From assembly GCF_000003815.2 (NCBI RefSeq), contig NC_049981.1, positions 29,180,700 to 29,207,728 on the forward strand: a stretch of 27,029 nucleotides of DNA, in the 5' to 3' direction. The translations under genes and the position numbers were made by a program. A model generated the notes under the pieces. It did not search any database and was not told the DNA's origin. It worked only from the letters and a program-made list of their open reading frames with translations. This document shows positions 21,001 to 27,029 of this stretch, piece by piece; position 1 is the first letter of the stretch; each line of letters starts with the position of its first letter. The stretch comes from Branchiostoma floridae. Its lineage: Eukaryota; Chordata; Leptocardii; Amphioxiformes; Branchiostomatidae.

Positions 21001-23481
21001 GTCGACATAGAAGGAAGAAGACTAACCTAAGAATTTTTTTACACTGCCACCAATCCAGTCATCGCAACAGCCTTTGTGTGGTCATTCCATTTGATCAGTA
21101 CGCGTAGTCAGAGCAAAATTAACTTGTTAGCAAGAAAAGGTAAAATTGTTTTGCACCGGTGCACCTGACTTAACAGTGCGTAATGATCGAATCTAATCAA
21201 CGTTTACTAGAAGTATTTTTCGTTAGAACGATCTCAAATATTTTACACACAGATATTCATCCAAAAGACTAAAGATGTAAGATCCATGTGTGTAACCAGA
21301 CATAAACCTGACTAAAATGTTCAGGCCAGAAGGACAACATAACAAAATCCGAAGCTAATTCCATTTGATGTAAGAACGAAAAAGGTGCGACAGTGCTGAC
21401 ATTTGTTACTCACCACTCAGCTACATGACATGTATGTAAAATCAAGATGAAAGTTCCACTGTTCCATAAAATGAAAAGAAACTCACAAATACGCACTTGA
21501 TGTATCGTTGCTGTGTGCCGGGATTACGCTTGGCCTTTTTTGTGATCTGCACTCCAGACAACCGGTCTGACCGTGATTCTCAGACTCTTCCCCCCGGCTA
21601 AATATTTACCTTTGTCAAGAAGATTGTGCTGTCAGTTATGCCATTGTGTGGGTCTACATGTAGGCCAATAGTATAACTCGAGACCCTGTGGATGGATTTT
21701 TATCATATTTAGTGCTTAAATATAGAAATTGTGGAAGTTCAAAATGGTCCACCTGGCATTTTGCTTCGGTACTGTATATTTGAGTGTGTGTTGTTGTTTG
21801 TTTTGTTTCTAAACCGGGTCATGTCGTAACACATCAACTTTGTACTTAAGAGTACAAGCTGCACTATTTGGACAAATTCAAATGACCCACTCACACTTGG
21901 AAGGACCCCTACTCTCTTCGAGTAGTGCGGTGGGTTCTTTTACGCGCTCGGGTTGTGGCTGTCCTCAAACAAGGGTCATCCATTTAACGTCCTATCCAAG
22001 GTACTACCCTAATCAAAGCTAGGTACTCAATCATTTACACCTGGGTGAAGTGAGAGAAGTCGCGTCAAGTGCCTTTCCCAAGGGCACAAGATCGGTTTTG
22101 AACCCGGGACCGCCGTGGTTTGGGCCGGGTGTATGTGTCTGTTAACAACATAACTCGATCCCCGGCTTGTTCCGCATCATCTTTGGTGGATGGATAAGGG
22201 CCGCCAAAATGAAGTTCGAGTTCGATAATGGGCCTCCTAGCGGCGAGTTACGGTATTACAGTGGAGCTTCAAGTTTGGAGGTCAAACTTTCTGCAAGTGC
22301 CAGGATCAAGATTTTTTTAAAGAAGTCGATAGGTATTGGGATACCTAACAACTCGTGTGGAACTGCAGTGGGCGTTTTCGTTTAAGATTTAGACATTCTG
22401 CCTCTAACTAACAACTGCTTAGACCTGAATGGAAGCGCCACCGGCGACATCCTCTGGAATTGCACCCACGGAACTGTACCACGTGACCACGCCGCGTTAC
22501 CACGCGAGAACATAACTTTGGCGTGAGAGCTCGGAGAAGAACTTTATTGCGCGACAATTGTAACAGGTACAACGTATGACAATCTGAATATACATGGGAG
22601 TTGAACTATATACTATATATATACTATATAATATATATATGCAAATATCTAACAACTTATCTAATCTAATCTAATGTAACAGTATAAACAATCCAGTTCA
22701 CAGGGGTGCCTAAGCATTTGCACGAACCCTATGAAATTCGTACGAATATTATGTGATACACACGAATCACTATGCGAAAACGCACGAATATTATGAAATT
22801 CGCACGAATCACTATGCGAAATCGTACGAATTTTATGAAATTCGCACGAATCACTATGTGACACACACGAGCCTTATGTGATTTGCACGATCCTTATGCA
22901 AAAAACGGCGGCCGGGAGGAGGCATGATTTTGAGCGTTTCTACCCGAGATATTTATATTTCAAGGCATGGAATGGACATTTACCGTCGCAAAGATGTATT
23001 TGATAGCCTGTGAGCTACTGTTTAGCTTCATTTCGGCGTGTTACATCGTATTTTCAGTCGCCGAAGCGGCGAAGCCGCCATCTTGAAAATCCCGCTCCGT
23101 TTGTCACGTGAACCCGCCAGTGGTTGCGCAATTTCGCATAAGGATCGTGCAAATCACATAAGGCTCGTGTGTGTCACATAGTGATTCGTGCGAATTTCAT
23201 AAAATTCGTACGATTTCGCATAGTGATTCGTGCGAATTTCATAATATTCGTGCGTTTTCGCATAGTGATTCGTGTGTATCACATAATATTCGTACGAATT
23301 TCATAGGGATCGTGCAAATGCTTAGGCACCCCTGGTTCATATCATAAAATACTTCAGATCATTATGTCAATATAGCATTTTCTCGTTTTTGCAAGGAGTT
23401 GTAAATGAATTTGCCTACGTAGGCAGATATATGAACAGGAAATGATAATAACATATTGAAAAGTTGAATATTGAAGGACGC

Positions 23482-23563
<82 letters not shown>

Positions 23564-23574
23564 ATAGCAGCAGC

Positions 23575-23611
<37 letters not shown>

Positions 23612-24770
23612 ATAGCAGCAGCAGTAGTAGTAGTAATACATTGTAGTGGTAATAGTAGTAACTACCCACATGCCAGCATTTAGAAGAAATTCATCCAAAA
23701 GATCTTGAGATATAGCTTCAAACACACAGACAACATAATTACCCCGCTCGGGGTTACTGACCTACTTTACGGAGTACTTAGCCCTACTCCTGTCTTAGGT
23801 CACTGACCTCTTGAGTTTACAAAGGGGCAAGGACGTTGCGGTAAGGGTAACTTGAATTCTGAGTTTTTGTAAAGGCACGGTCACATAATTGGTGCGATCG
23901 TCCTACGATCGCTAACTTGGGGCATTTTTTAGGACAGCCTACCATGTTCAGCTGTCTTGCTGCGCAAAACTCTCTCTTGGTACTTGGATCCATGTGGGTG
24001 GGTGGCTCTGTTACGTTGCTGCTTGCTTAAAAATCCTATTATCAAAATCGTACGGCGATCGAACGACCTTCATGTGACCGCGCCTTATACCCCCCTCACA
24101 TTAGGCGAAAATCGATCGGACGACGAGTCTGCGAGCTTTAAATTACGAGGAGGCATGACCCTGACGGGAAGGGGGGGACTCTGCCATTTCTTCGTCGGCA
24201 GCAGGTCCATGCCTCCTCATAATTTAGAGCTCGCAGACTCGTCGTCCGATCGATTTTCGCCTAATGTGAGGGGGTATTAAGATTATCGAAAACAGGAAGA
24301 AAAGATGGATTACAGCATGATTCCCTTAGATTAAATGTTACGCAATTAAACTTATGAATGAATGTACATTAATTCTATAGGATACATTGAGGATACAATG
24401 GTGATATTTGTAGTGATTCTCAGACGTACCAACTGGATGGTGGTGTGAGGGCCTCCTGTACGGGGTCGTCCAGGGAGAACCGCAACACCTCTTTGATAAC
24501 GGACCGGTCCACGTCTGTCTCCTTGACGCGTCGGTTTGTCTCCGTGAACCATCTGTCTATCGCCGTGGAGCGTCGGTCTACCGCCGTCGAGCGTCGTTTT
24601 GTCGCCGCGAAGCTTAGGTCTACCGCCGTGGAGCGTCGGTCTGCCGCCGTGGAGCGTCGGTCTGCCGCCGTGGAGCGTCGGTCTGCCGCCGTCGAGAATG
24701 GTCGAAAGACCCGAACCCATGGGGTGCGACGACACGCTAACATGTACAGTGATGCTCTCAGAGTCGCCAT
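12047..24770 (-). CDS. mitochondrial Rieske non-heme iron oxygenase (CMO-like)
   Basis: Nine-exon gene read 24770 to 12047; joined exons: 24430-24770 (or 19188-19426), 17671-17780, 15787-15955, 15212-15329, 14541-14650, 14034-14166, 13566-13666, 12891-13005, 12047-12259. All junctions keep frame and use GT-AG. Predicted length is 469 residues (435 with the nearer first exon). The Rieske 2Fe-2S ligands are C175-x-H177 and C195-x2-H198, with 17 residues between H177 and C195. The catalytic iron site is H299-x4-H304, preceded by D295 in DGGYH; the likely third ligand is D418 in QVQQED. NWKLIVDN and YGPWLDIN are hallmarks of the choline/carnitine monooxygenase-like branch, which uses O2 and electrons from a reductase to hydroxylate small substrates. 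The substrate here is unknown. The N-terminus looks like a mitochondrial presequence with an R-x-F|S cleavage motif. It is not the Neverland/DAF-36 sterol type as far as I can see. Confidence 0.88.
12891..13005 (-). CDS. Rieske gene exon 8
   Basis: 115 nt encoding YGPWLDINIVLPLGPDRSLM and IYDFYLKETFANEMSETE. NRYGPW followed by LPLGP is characteristic of the choline monooxygenase-like branch. Acceptor AATATACAG, donor GAG|GTAGGA. Confidence 0.87.
13132..13290 (+). repeat. SINE-like element in intron 7
   Basis: A tRNA-like head, with the A-box-like word TGGCGTAACTGGTATAGCAT and a decayed B-box, is followed by GGGAAAGGCACTTGGGAAAG. The GGGAAAGGCACTT word also occurs, inverted, in the element at 21890-22150, suggesting a shared SINE body. 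Flanks show no clear target duplication. Confidence 0.55.
13566..13666 (-). CDS. Rieske gene exon 7
   Basis: 101 nt encoding VCIGKADGGDSAKRQRIGTK and AVYSCIYPNLLVN. The I-Y-P-N strand is a conserved core segment of the catalytic domain. Acceptor is short of pyrimidines (GTATATAG) but in phase; donor AACAG|GTACGG. Confidence 0.82.
14034..14166 (-). CDS. Rieske gene exon 6 (mononuclear iron site)
   Basis: 133 nt. It encodes CNWKLIVDNASDGGYHLEYV-H and then RDLSSNLDLSTF. The two His four residues apart are the iron ligands of the catalytic domain. The nearby Asp sits four residues before the first His, as in choline monooxygenase-like proteins. Acceptor TTTTTTCTGCCAG, donor ATGCAG|GTAAAC. Confidence 0.88.
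14306..14321 (+). repeat. poly-G run (16 G)
   Basis: A run of sixteen G in intron 5 of the Rieske gene. On the coding strand it is poly-C. Confidence 0.95.
14541..14650 (-). CDS. Rieske gene exon 5
   Basis: 110 nt. It encodes a short acidic helix, PDEDEYDQKVLPLMLELEEM, followed by GFSSGMRHVCRRQYQL. This corresponds to the linker between the Rieske and catalytic domains, ending in the strand before C-N-W-K. Acceptor TTTTCCAG, donor CTCAA|GTCAGT; the split codon becomes Asn with the T of exon 6. Confidence 0.82.
14898..15115 (+). repeat. pyrimidine-rich CT microsatellite
   Basis: Starts as a pure TCTCTC run and decays into mixed pyrimidines over about 200 bp. It lies in intron 4 of the Rieske gene and reads as purine-rich on the coding strand. 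Confidence 0.85.
15212..15329 (-). CDS. Rieske gene exon 4
   Basis: 118 nt. It encodes the end of the Rieske domain: LTKPTKLRGIKNFTARGNGL and KPIAVRTWGPLVFLRLDGY. The V-x-x-WGP-x-VF-x-x-LD pattern is the standard strand that closes this domain. Acceptor CCGAAG, donor TAT|GTGAGT. Confidence 0.87.
15330..15786. other. intron 3, nothing notable
   Basis: Contains a short AACAGTAACAACAGTAACAA microsatellite just upstream of exon 4. No other feature is recognised. Confidence 0.5.
15787..15955 (-). CDS. Rieske gene exon 3 (2Fe-2S domain)
   Basis: 169 nt with split codons at both ends. It contains the whole iron-sulphur motif: NVCCHHGN and then FVCCYHGWTYGLDG. The ligand pairs are C-x-H and C-x2-H, with 17 residues between; HGW-x-Y-x-LDG is the usual loop after the second pair. 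The extra Cys next to each ligand Cys (CC in both loops) is unusual but leaves the spacing intact. Acceptor GGACAG, donor GGCAG|GTTCTG. Confidence 0.9.
16130..17545. repeat. 665-bp tandem duplication with octamer palindromes
   Basis: The intron between Rieske exons 2 and 3 is largely repeat. A unit starting at 16222 recurs at 16887 (period 665 bp), shown by the shared GTACACAATCTATGTTAAGA and by a near-identical block CAGTTCCAAAACAAGCCGCT at about 16652 and 17311. Within the region, seven pairs of ATGCAAAT/ATTTGCAT octamers or close variants face each other 8-11 bp apart, near 16155, 16274, 16399, 16507, 16938, 17037 and 17168. Open frames at 16609-16932 and 17269-17454 are the same segment in the two copies. 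They look non-coding, since they differ by stops as well as substitutions. Confidence 0.85.
17546..17640. repeat. CATA microsatellite and repeat tail
   Basis: ACATACATACATACACACAT followed by AACCTTCTTGGCGAAGGTAA, a small hairpin. A related word is at about 26730-26780. It reads as the tail of the preceding repeat. Confidence 0.6.
17671..17780 (-). CDS. Rieske gene exon 2
   Basis: 110 nt; its first base completes the split W codon and its last base starts a Gly codon. It encodes YKDSRIHDLEARTVWRNNW and VAVGRTDQVSTPGAFFT, the helix and strand that precede the Rieske domain in oxygenase alpha subunits (the usual pattern is Y-x-D/S-x-x-I-x-x-L-E ... W). Acceptor TGTACAG, donor ACTG|GTAAGA. Confidence 0.88.
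17915..18056 (+). repeat. TAG trinucleotide microsatellite 1
   Basis: About 47 copies of TAG/AGT with a few GTGG and GAA interruptions. It lies in the first intron of the Rieske gene. Confidence 0.97.
18176..18860 (+). repeat. 22-bp minisatellite (GAGCTAGCACAGCCCATGCA)
   Basis: About 30 imperfect copies of a 22-bp unit of type GAGCTAGCACAGCCCATGCA plus GC, each with CTAGCACA and CATGCAG words. Some copies are shortened. Substitutions cluster at two or three positions of the unit. There are no unique spacers between copies. Confidence 0.95.
18861..19187. other. first-intron sequence; ACGGAGTA...TACTCC hairpin
   Basis: Around 18898-18945 a TTCACTGACTCTTTCACGGA block with GGAGTA-GCAA-TACTCC resembles 23755-23810, which also follows a TAG microsatellite. 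Otherwise nothing recognised. Confidence 0.45.
19188..19426 (-). CDS. Rieske gene first exon, proximal (alternative) form
   Basis: 79 codons plus two bases from ATG at 19426 to the donor TTG|GTGCGT. It matches the distal exon at both ends: MASLMRSSLYMLACR at the start, IFRPFST at the cleavage-like site, and LRFSLDDPVHEALTPPSSW at the end. It has only about three 7-residue repeats (TTADRRF, TTADRRF, TKTDRRF). Its donor is in the same phase, so splicing to exon 2 at 17780 gives a 435-residue protein. The upstream flank (19427 to about 19960) is shared with the decayed copy near 20600-21190, consistent with each exon having its own promoter. Whether both are transcribed cannot be told from sequence. 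Confidence 0.8.
19427..19960 (-). promoter_or_regulatory. putative promoter/5' UTR of proximal first exon
   Basis: This stretch upstream of the 19426 ATG is conserved with 20650-21190: shared words include CAGTCCCACCTCGCAAACAA, TTGGATTGTTTTAGTTTATA and TCTTAAAACGCGGGAGACCG. Conservation together with the start of the exon suggests that promoter and exon were duplicated as a unit. I cannot place the transcription start. Confidence 0.45.
19961..20594. other. no gene recognised
   Basis: Contains three tandem AACGACCTC(A) words near 20006-20040 and a GGCGCCACCTCTTGCAGGCG segment near 20391. Nothing coding recognised. Confidence 0.4.
20595..21190 (-). pseudogene. decayed third copy of Rieske first exon and 5' flank
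   Basis: On the minus strand, ATGGCGAGCCTGAGATGTAC near 20659 matches the start of the proximal exon, but a deletion shifts the frame. The MYMLACRR-encoding segment is still readable from the internal ATG. After about 15 codons the similarity ends, so the repeat region, the linker and the donor are missing. The 5' flank (about 20660-21190) is closely similar to 19427-19960. It cannot serve as a first exon of the kind seen at 19426 or 24770, though its flank might still promote transcription. Confidence 0.75.
21191..21889. other. no gene recognised
   Basis: AT-rich intronic sequence of the long form. A (TG)n-like TTGAGTGTGTGTTGTTGTTT run is near 21780. Nothing else to report. Confidence 0.4.
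21890..22150 (-). repeat. SINE-like element
   Basis: Read on the minus strand it has a B-box-like CCGGGTTCAAAACC, then GCCCTTGGGAAAGGCACTTG and TCACTTCACCCAGGTGTAAA. The GGGAAAGGCACTT word is shared with the element at 13132-13290. Marine invertebrate SINEs carry similar bodies, from memory. Confidence 0.55.
22151..22700. other. no gene; AT-rich simple repeat
   Basis: Includes a TATACTATATATATACTATA run at about 22605-22640 and CTAATCTAATCTAATG near 22660. The open frame at 22167-22385 is not recognised. Confidence 0.45.
22701..23334. mobile_element. long-TIR hAT-like MITE with repeat-filled ends
   Basis: Left end CAGGGGTGCCTAAGCATTTG; the right end is its exact inverse, ending GGCACCCCTG. 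The terminal inverted repeats are about 200 bp each (22701-22906 and 23130-23334) and nearly perfect. Both flanks carry GTTCA (22696-22700 and 23335-23339), a likely 5-bp target duplication. Each arm is built from variants of a roughly 30-bp subunit such as ATGAAATTCGCACGAATCAC. The start CAGGG and a 5-bp duplication recall some hAT elements. No transposase is present. Confidence 0.85.
23482..23640 (+). repeat. TAG trinucleotide microsatellite 2
   Basis: About 50 copies of TAG/AGT with two islands of AGCAGC. Long open frames of single residues on both strands come only from this repeat. Confidence 0.97.
23871..24087. mobile_element. MITE with GGCACGGTCACAT ends
   Basis: Left AAAGGCACGGTCACATAATT and right ATGTGACCGCGCC are inverted copies with a mismatch. 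A CGATCG-rich inverted pair (TGCGATCGTCCTACGATCGC and its partner near 24050) lies inside. It abuts the next palindrome. No coding capacity. Confidence 0.65.
24086..24281. mobile_element. palindromic MITE (about 70-bp arms)
   Basis: Left arm ATACCCCCCTCACATTAGGC continuing through CGATCGGACGACGAGTCTGC; the right arm is its inverse with few differences, ending GAGGGGGTAT. A loop of about 55 bp contains a GGGGGGG run. The right arm looks recently formed, because the mismatches are few. No gene. Confidence 0.8.
24282..24429. other. start of the long first intron
   Basis: AT-rich, directly downstream (in transcription) of the distal first exon's donor. Nothing else seen. Confidence 0.4.
24430..24770 (-). 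CDS. Rieske gene first exon, distal (alternative) form
   Basis: 113 codons plus two bases from ATG at 24770 to the donor TTG|GTACGT. An upstream in-frame ATG at 24815 exists, but the 24770 ATG aligns with the only start of the proximal exon, so I prefer it. Residues 1-25 are basic and hydrophobic without acids (MATLRASLYMLACRR, then VFRPF). This is a typical mitochondrial presequence, with a possible R-x-F|S cut after F25. Residues 26-80 are about eight copies of a 7-residue unit of type STAADRR, variable in the inner copies. The last part, EVLRFSLDDPVQEALTPPSSW, links to the conserved oxygenase. The final W codon is split with exon 2. Confidence 0.8.
24560..24705 (-). repeat. 21-bp coding minisatellite in distal first exon
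   Basis: Six or more units of type GTCGGTCTGCCGCCGTGGAG-C (plus strand), three of them nearly identical (24629-24691). On the minus strand each encodes STAADRR. The length is a multiple of three, so gain or loss of units keeps the frame. The proximal exon has a shorter version at 19276-19342. Confidence 0.9.
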
Positions 24771-25318
24771 ACTTCTGTGCATATGAAGACTGGGGGAACC
24801 AAGCAACGCACACATCTTTAATGTCCTATCTCGTAGACATTTGCATAGTGGTTCTGCACTGGTTCACATTCTAACCAGTTACTGTCCCCAATATTGGCAT
24901 AGCTATGTCACCGCGCCCTTTGTCAAAGATAACAGGAGGATAACAGTAGTGACCTAAAAACAGGAGATGTTTATTTTATGATTTGCAGAGAATAACGCTT
25001 ATAACTAAAACTAAACTTATTCTAACTAAAGTTAAAGTTATTCTAAGTATGCGTTTGAACTAAAGAATGGCTACGGTCGTGGTGGGTGAAATCAAAACTA
25101 CTTCGAACCAAAGTAGAAGCGGAAAACGCGACCTGTTTACCCTGACTGCCTGAGGACTGGGACTAACTAAGACTGATTCGGCGAACACGTGAAGAGACGT
25201 CACATGGTACCCGGTACCCGGCAGGGCCCAAAAATACCCCGAGATGCTTCATGGGGCCACGCAGGGGGCACGCCCAAGAGTGCAAAAAAAAACAGCCCGT
25301 GAACTGCCCGGCAGGGCT
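24771..25318 (-). promoter_or_regulatory. putative promoter/5' flank of distal first exon
   Basis: The first about 40 bp upstream of the ATG resemble the proximal copy (GCCAT-CTTCTGTG-AT then AAG-CTGG), after which similarity fades. Further away, 25560-25700 (GTCATCGCAACATCCTTTGA) matches words at about 19811 and 21059, so the duplicated unit probably extended that far and was later interrupted. The transcription start is not visible. Confidence 0.4.
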
Positions 25319-25446
25319 AATCTCCAAGCAGATCCACGGTGGCGTAATATAGTATCAAACCCACCGCCCATTTGACTCCCCTAGCCGGCTATACTCCTTG
25401 GCCAGTTTTGATACTATCTTATGGCACCGTAGGATCTGCTTGGGGA
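25319..25446. mobile_element. short palindromic MITE, TAATCTCC ends (copy 3)
   Basis: TAATCTCCAAGCAGATCCAC through GTAGGATCTGCTTGGGGA. Its interior is close to copy 1 at 7898-8034, including the AGCCGGCTA-ACTCCTTGGC block. It interrupts the 5' flank of the distal first exon. Confidence 0.85.
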
Positions 25447-25779
25447 CCTAAGCCTAACGGGGTGTAGGTGGCCCCCTGTTCTCTTTTCCTGACCTTTTTT
25501 TAATGGTCGTCAAGACTCGTCATTCTATTTAGAACCGCCTTTCACACAGCCCTCAACCTAGTCATCGCAACATCCTTTGAGTAGCCATTCAATTTAATAA
25601 GTAGTGACACCAATCTTTCTTATTTACAAGGAGACGGTTCACAACAAAGCATTTGGAAGTGGAGGGCGTCAGTGCTGGATTTACCCTGACAGTACGTAGT
25701 AAAATCGTAGCAACAAATTAATTGTCATGTGCTCAAACATTTAATAAAATATAAATAAACAACTGTGGTCTATGTTTTT

Positions 25780-26710
25780 TTTTATTCCGGTCCAAATTCA
25801 ACTACGCCGTGCTTCAGCCAACTACGACGTACTTCGTCGAGCTTCGCCGTAGTTCACACAACTGGCTCCAACTGCGAAATAGCTGGACTACACACTGTCT
25901 TACCCCATCAATTAGTACCAACCTCACCTTTACACATAACGTTACATGTATTCTCCAAAAAATACACTGCACCGAGAACAAAATTTAAGTCACATTCCGG
26001 TGCATCACCATTTTGAAAATCAGAAGAACTCATTGAGGGTGGGGTTTTCGTCCGACGGTTTTATATAGAATCATCGGAGGAGACATCAGTACATGTTTTA
26101 TAAAATAATAGCTTGCATACTTTGAAGCTTTTCAAACCCTGTTCACAGCGACGGAAGACATCCTTCATTCTTTCACCTACAATCTGGACAGTAAATATGT
26201 TCCCACCTGTGACACAAAATTGGTGACAGTCTCAGAGATCTTCAAGGTTGCAGCGCTGACCACTATGGTTTTCTATTCCGGTCAAAACTCAAAGTTCTAC
26301 GCCGTACTTCGGCCAACTACGCGGTACTTTGCCAAACTACGCCGAAGTTCACAGAACTGGACCCGATACGGTTTAACTGGCTGAAGTACGTCGTACTTAA
26401 GCTTACTACGACGTACTTACGCTTACTACGACGTAGCTCACAGAAGCGGGTCCGATACGGCTTAAACCTGAAGTACGCCGTAGTTGCCAGCAGTACGGCC
26501 TGACTGAACTACGTCGTATGTGATTTTCTATCCCGGTCAAAACTTTAAGCATTTACAGTAATCCGAACTACGTATTTTCAGCCACACTGCGACATAGTTG
26601 GACTACGACGTCTTACCCCACCAATTTGTATATCACCTTGACACATAACGTTATTGTATTCTCTCCCTGAATAAGCTACACTGAGAACAAGATAAAGACC
26701 AAAAAAATCC
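25780..26710. repeat. diverged tandem repeat with ACTACGACGTACTT words
   Basis: A block beginning TATTCCGGTCAAAACT (or close) starts near 25784, 26274 and 26528. Each is followed by several short words such as ACTACGACGTACTT or ACTACGCCGTAGTT, then CTTACCCCA(C/T)CAATT and ACACATAACGTTA (copies 1 and 3). This suggests two or three unequal copies of a repeat of roughly 250-750 bp. The open frame at 25765-26016 lies in it and is not considered a gene. Confidence 0.75.
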
Positions 26711-27029
26711 AAGCTCAACCGTTTCCATAGCCTTCTTGTCGAAGGCAATAACCGAAAACATACGCTTCTTGGCGGGGGTAAACATGTAAAATGAATTACC
26801 CAGATTTTATATGTTACTTACAAAAAGCAAGCGCAGATCCACTCAATTCTTCTGAATTCTTGTGTGTTTTACATACGGCTATGCAAAGAAAACTAAATTT
26901 ACATACCCTTTTGCGTGGACCTGTTCAAGAATCAAACCACACAATCCATATAGAAGTCTGGATTGAAATGAGAAAGGGGGTTATAGAACCTCCTTGAAAT
27001 GAGATACATTCACACTGGAGCCTAAGGGT
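26711..27029. other. no gene recognised
   Basis: A CTTCTTG(T/G)CG-A-GG repeat-tail word occurs at about 26731 and 26765. The open frame at 26791-26997 shows no recognised domain. Confidence 0.4.

Noticed and set aside
22661-22864. Frame with SHSDSCEFHNIR repeats as a repeat protein
   Set aside because: It is the reading of subunits in one arm of the inverted-repeat transposon.
23354-23725. Long frames of poly-Ser, poly-Val, poly-Leu and poly-Tyr on both strands
   Set aside because: They come only from the TAG trinucleotide microsatellite, with no flanking protein domain.
24445-24786. Plus-strand 113-codon frame as a separate Arg-rich gene
   Set aside because: It is antisense to the first exon, and its regularity is explained by the 21-bp repeat; the minus strand has the homologous start, linker and donor.

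Overview
The window looks like nuclear DNA of an invertebrate animal. It has multi-exon genes with GT-AG introns, many short inverted-repeat transposons, tRNA-derived SINE-like pieces and trinucleotide microsatellites. I favour a lancelet (Branchiostoma). This rests on the character of the short elements, especially a TAATCTCC-ended one seen three times, and is recognition rather than proof. There is one assembly gap (Ns, 5119-5633).

Layout: 1-3260 is an array of 142-233 bp tandem repeats in two related families. 3261-5118 has no gene I can recognise. 5687-6587 is a TA-flanked inverted-repeat element. 6590-9960 is repeat-rich and gene-poor. 9970-10218 (minus) is a truncated piece of the ribonucleotide reductase small subunit. 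10817-11481 (plus) holds the last two exons of a sigma-class glutathione S-transferase, with an apparent frameshift. From 12047 to 24770, on the minus strand, lies the one essentially complete gene: a Rieske non-heme iron oxygenase alpha subunit of the choline/carnitine monooxygenase-like type. Eight common exons join in phase from 17780 down to the stop at 12047. The introns and the 5' region carry repeats, microsatellites and MITEs. 25780-26700 is another diverged repeat.

The most notable feature is the 5' end of the Rieske gene. Two different first coding exons, 19188-19426 and 24430-24770, both start with a mitochondrial-type presequence. Both end after the same residues in the same phase at a GT donor, so either can splice to exon 2 at 17780, giving predicted proteins of 435 or 469 residues. 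They differ mainly in the number of 7-residue repeats encoded by a 21-bp minisatellite. A third, decayed copy of the start region sits between them near 20600-21190. This points to tandem duplication of a promoter plus first exon.

The glutathione transferase and the Rieske gene are convergent, with 565 bp between their stop codons. I see no operon-like cooperation; apart from the Rieske gene the coding content is fragmentary.
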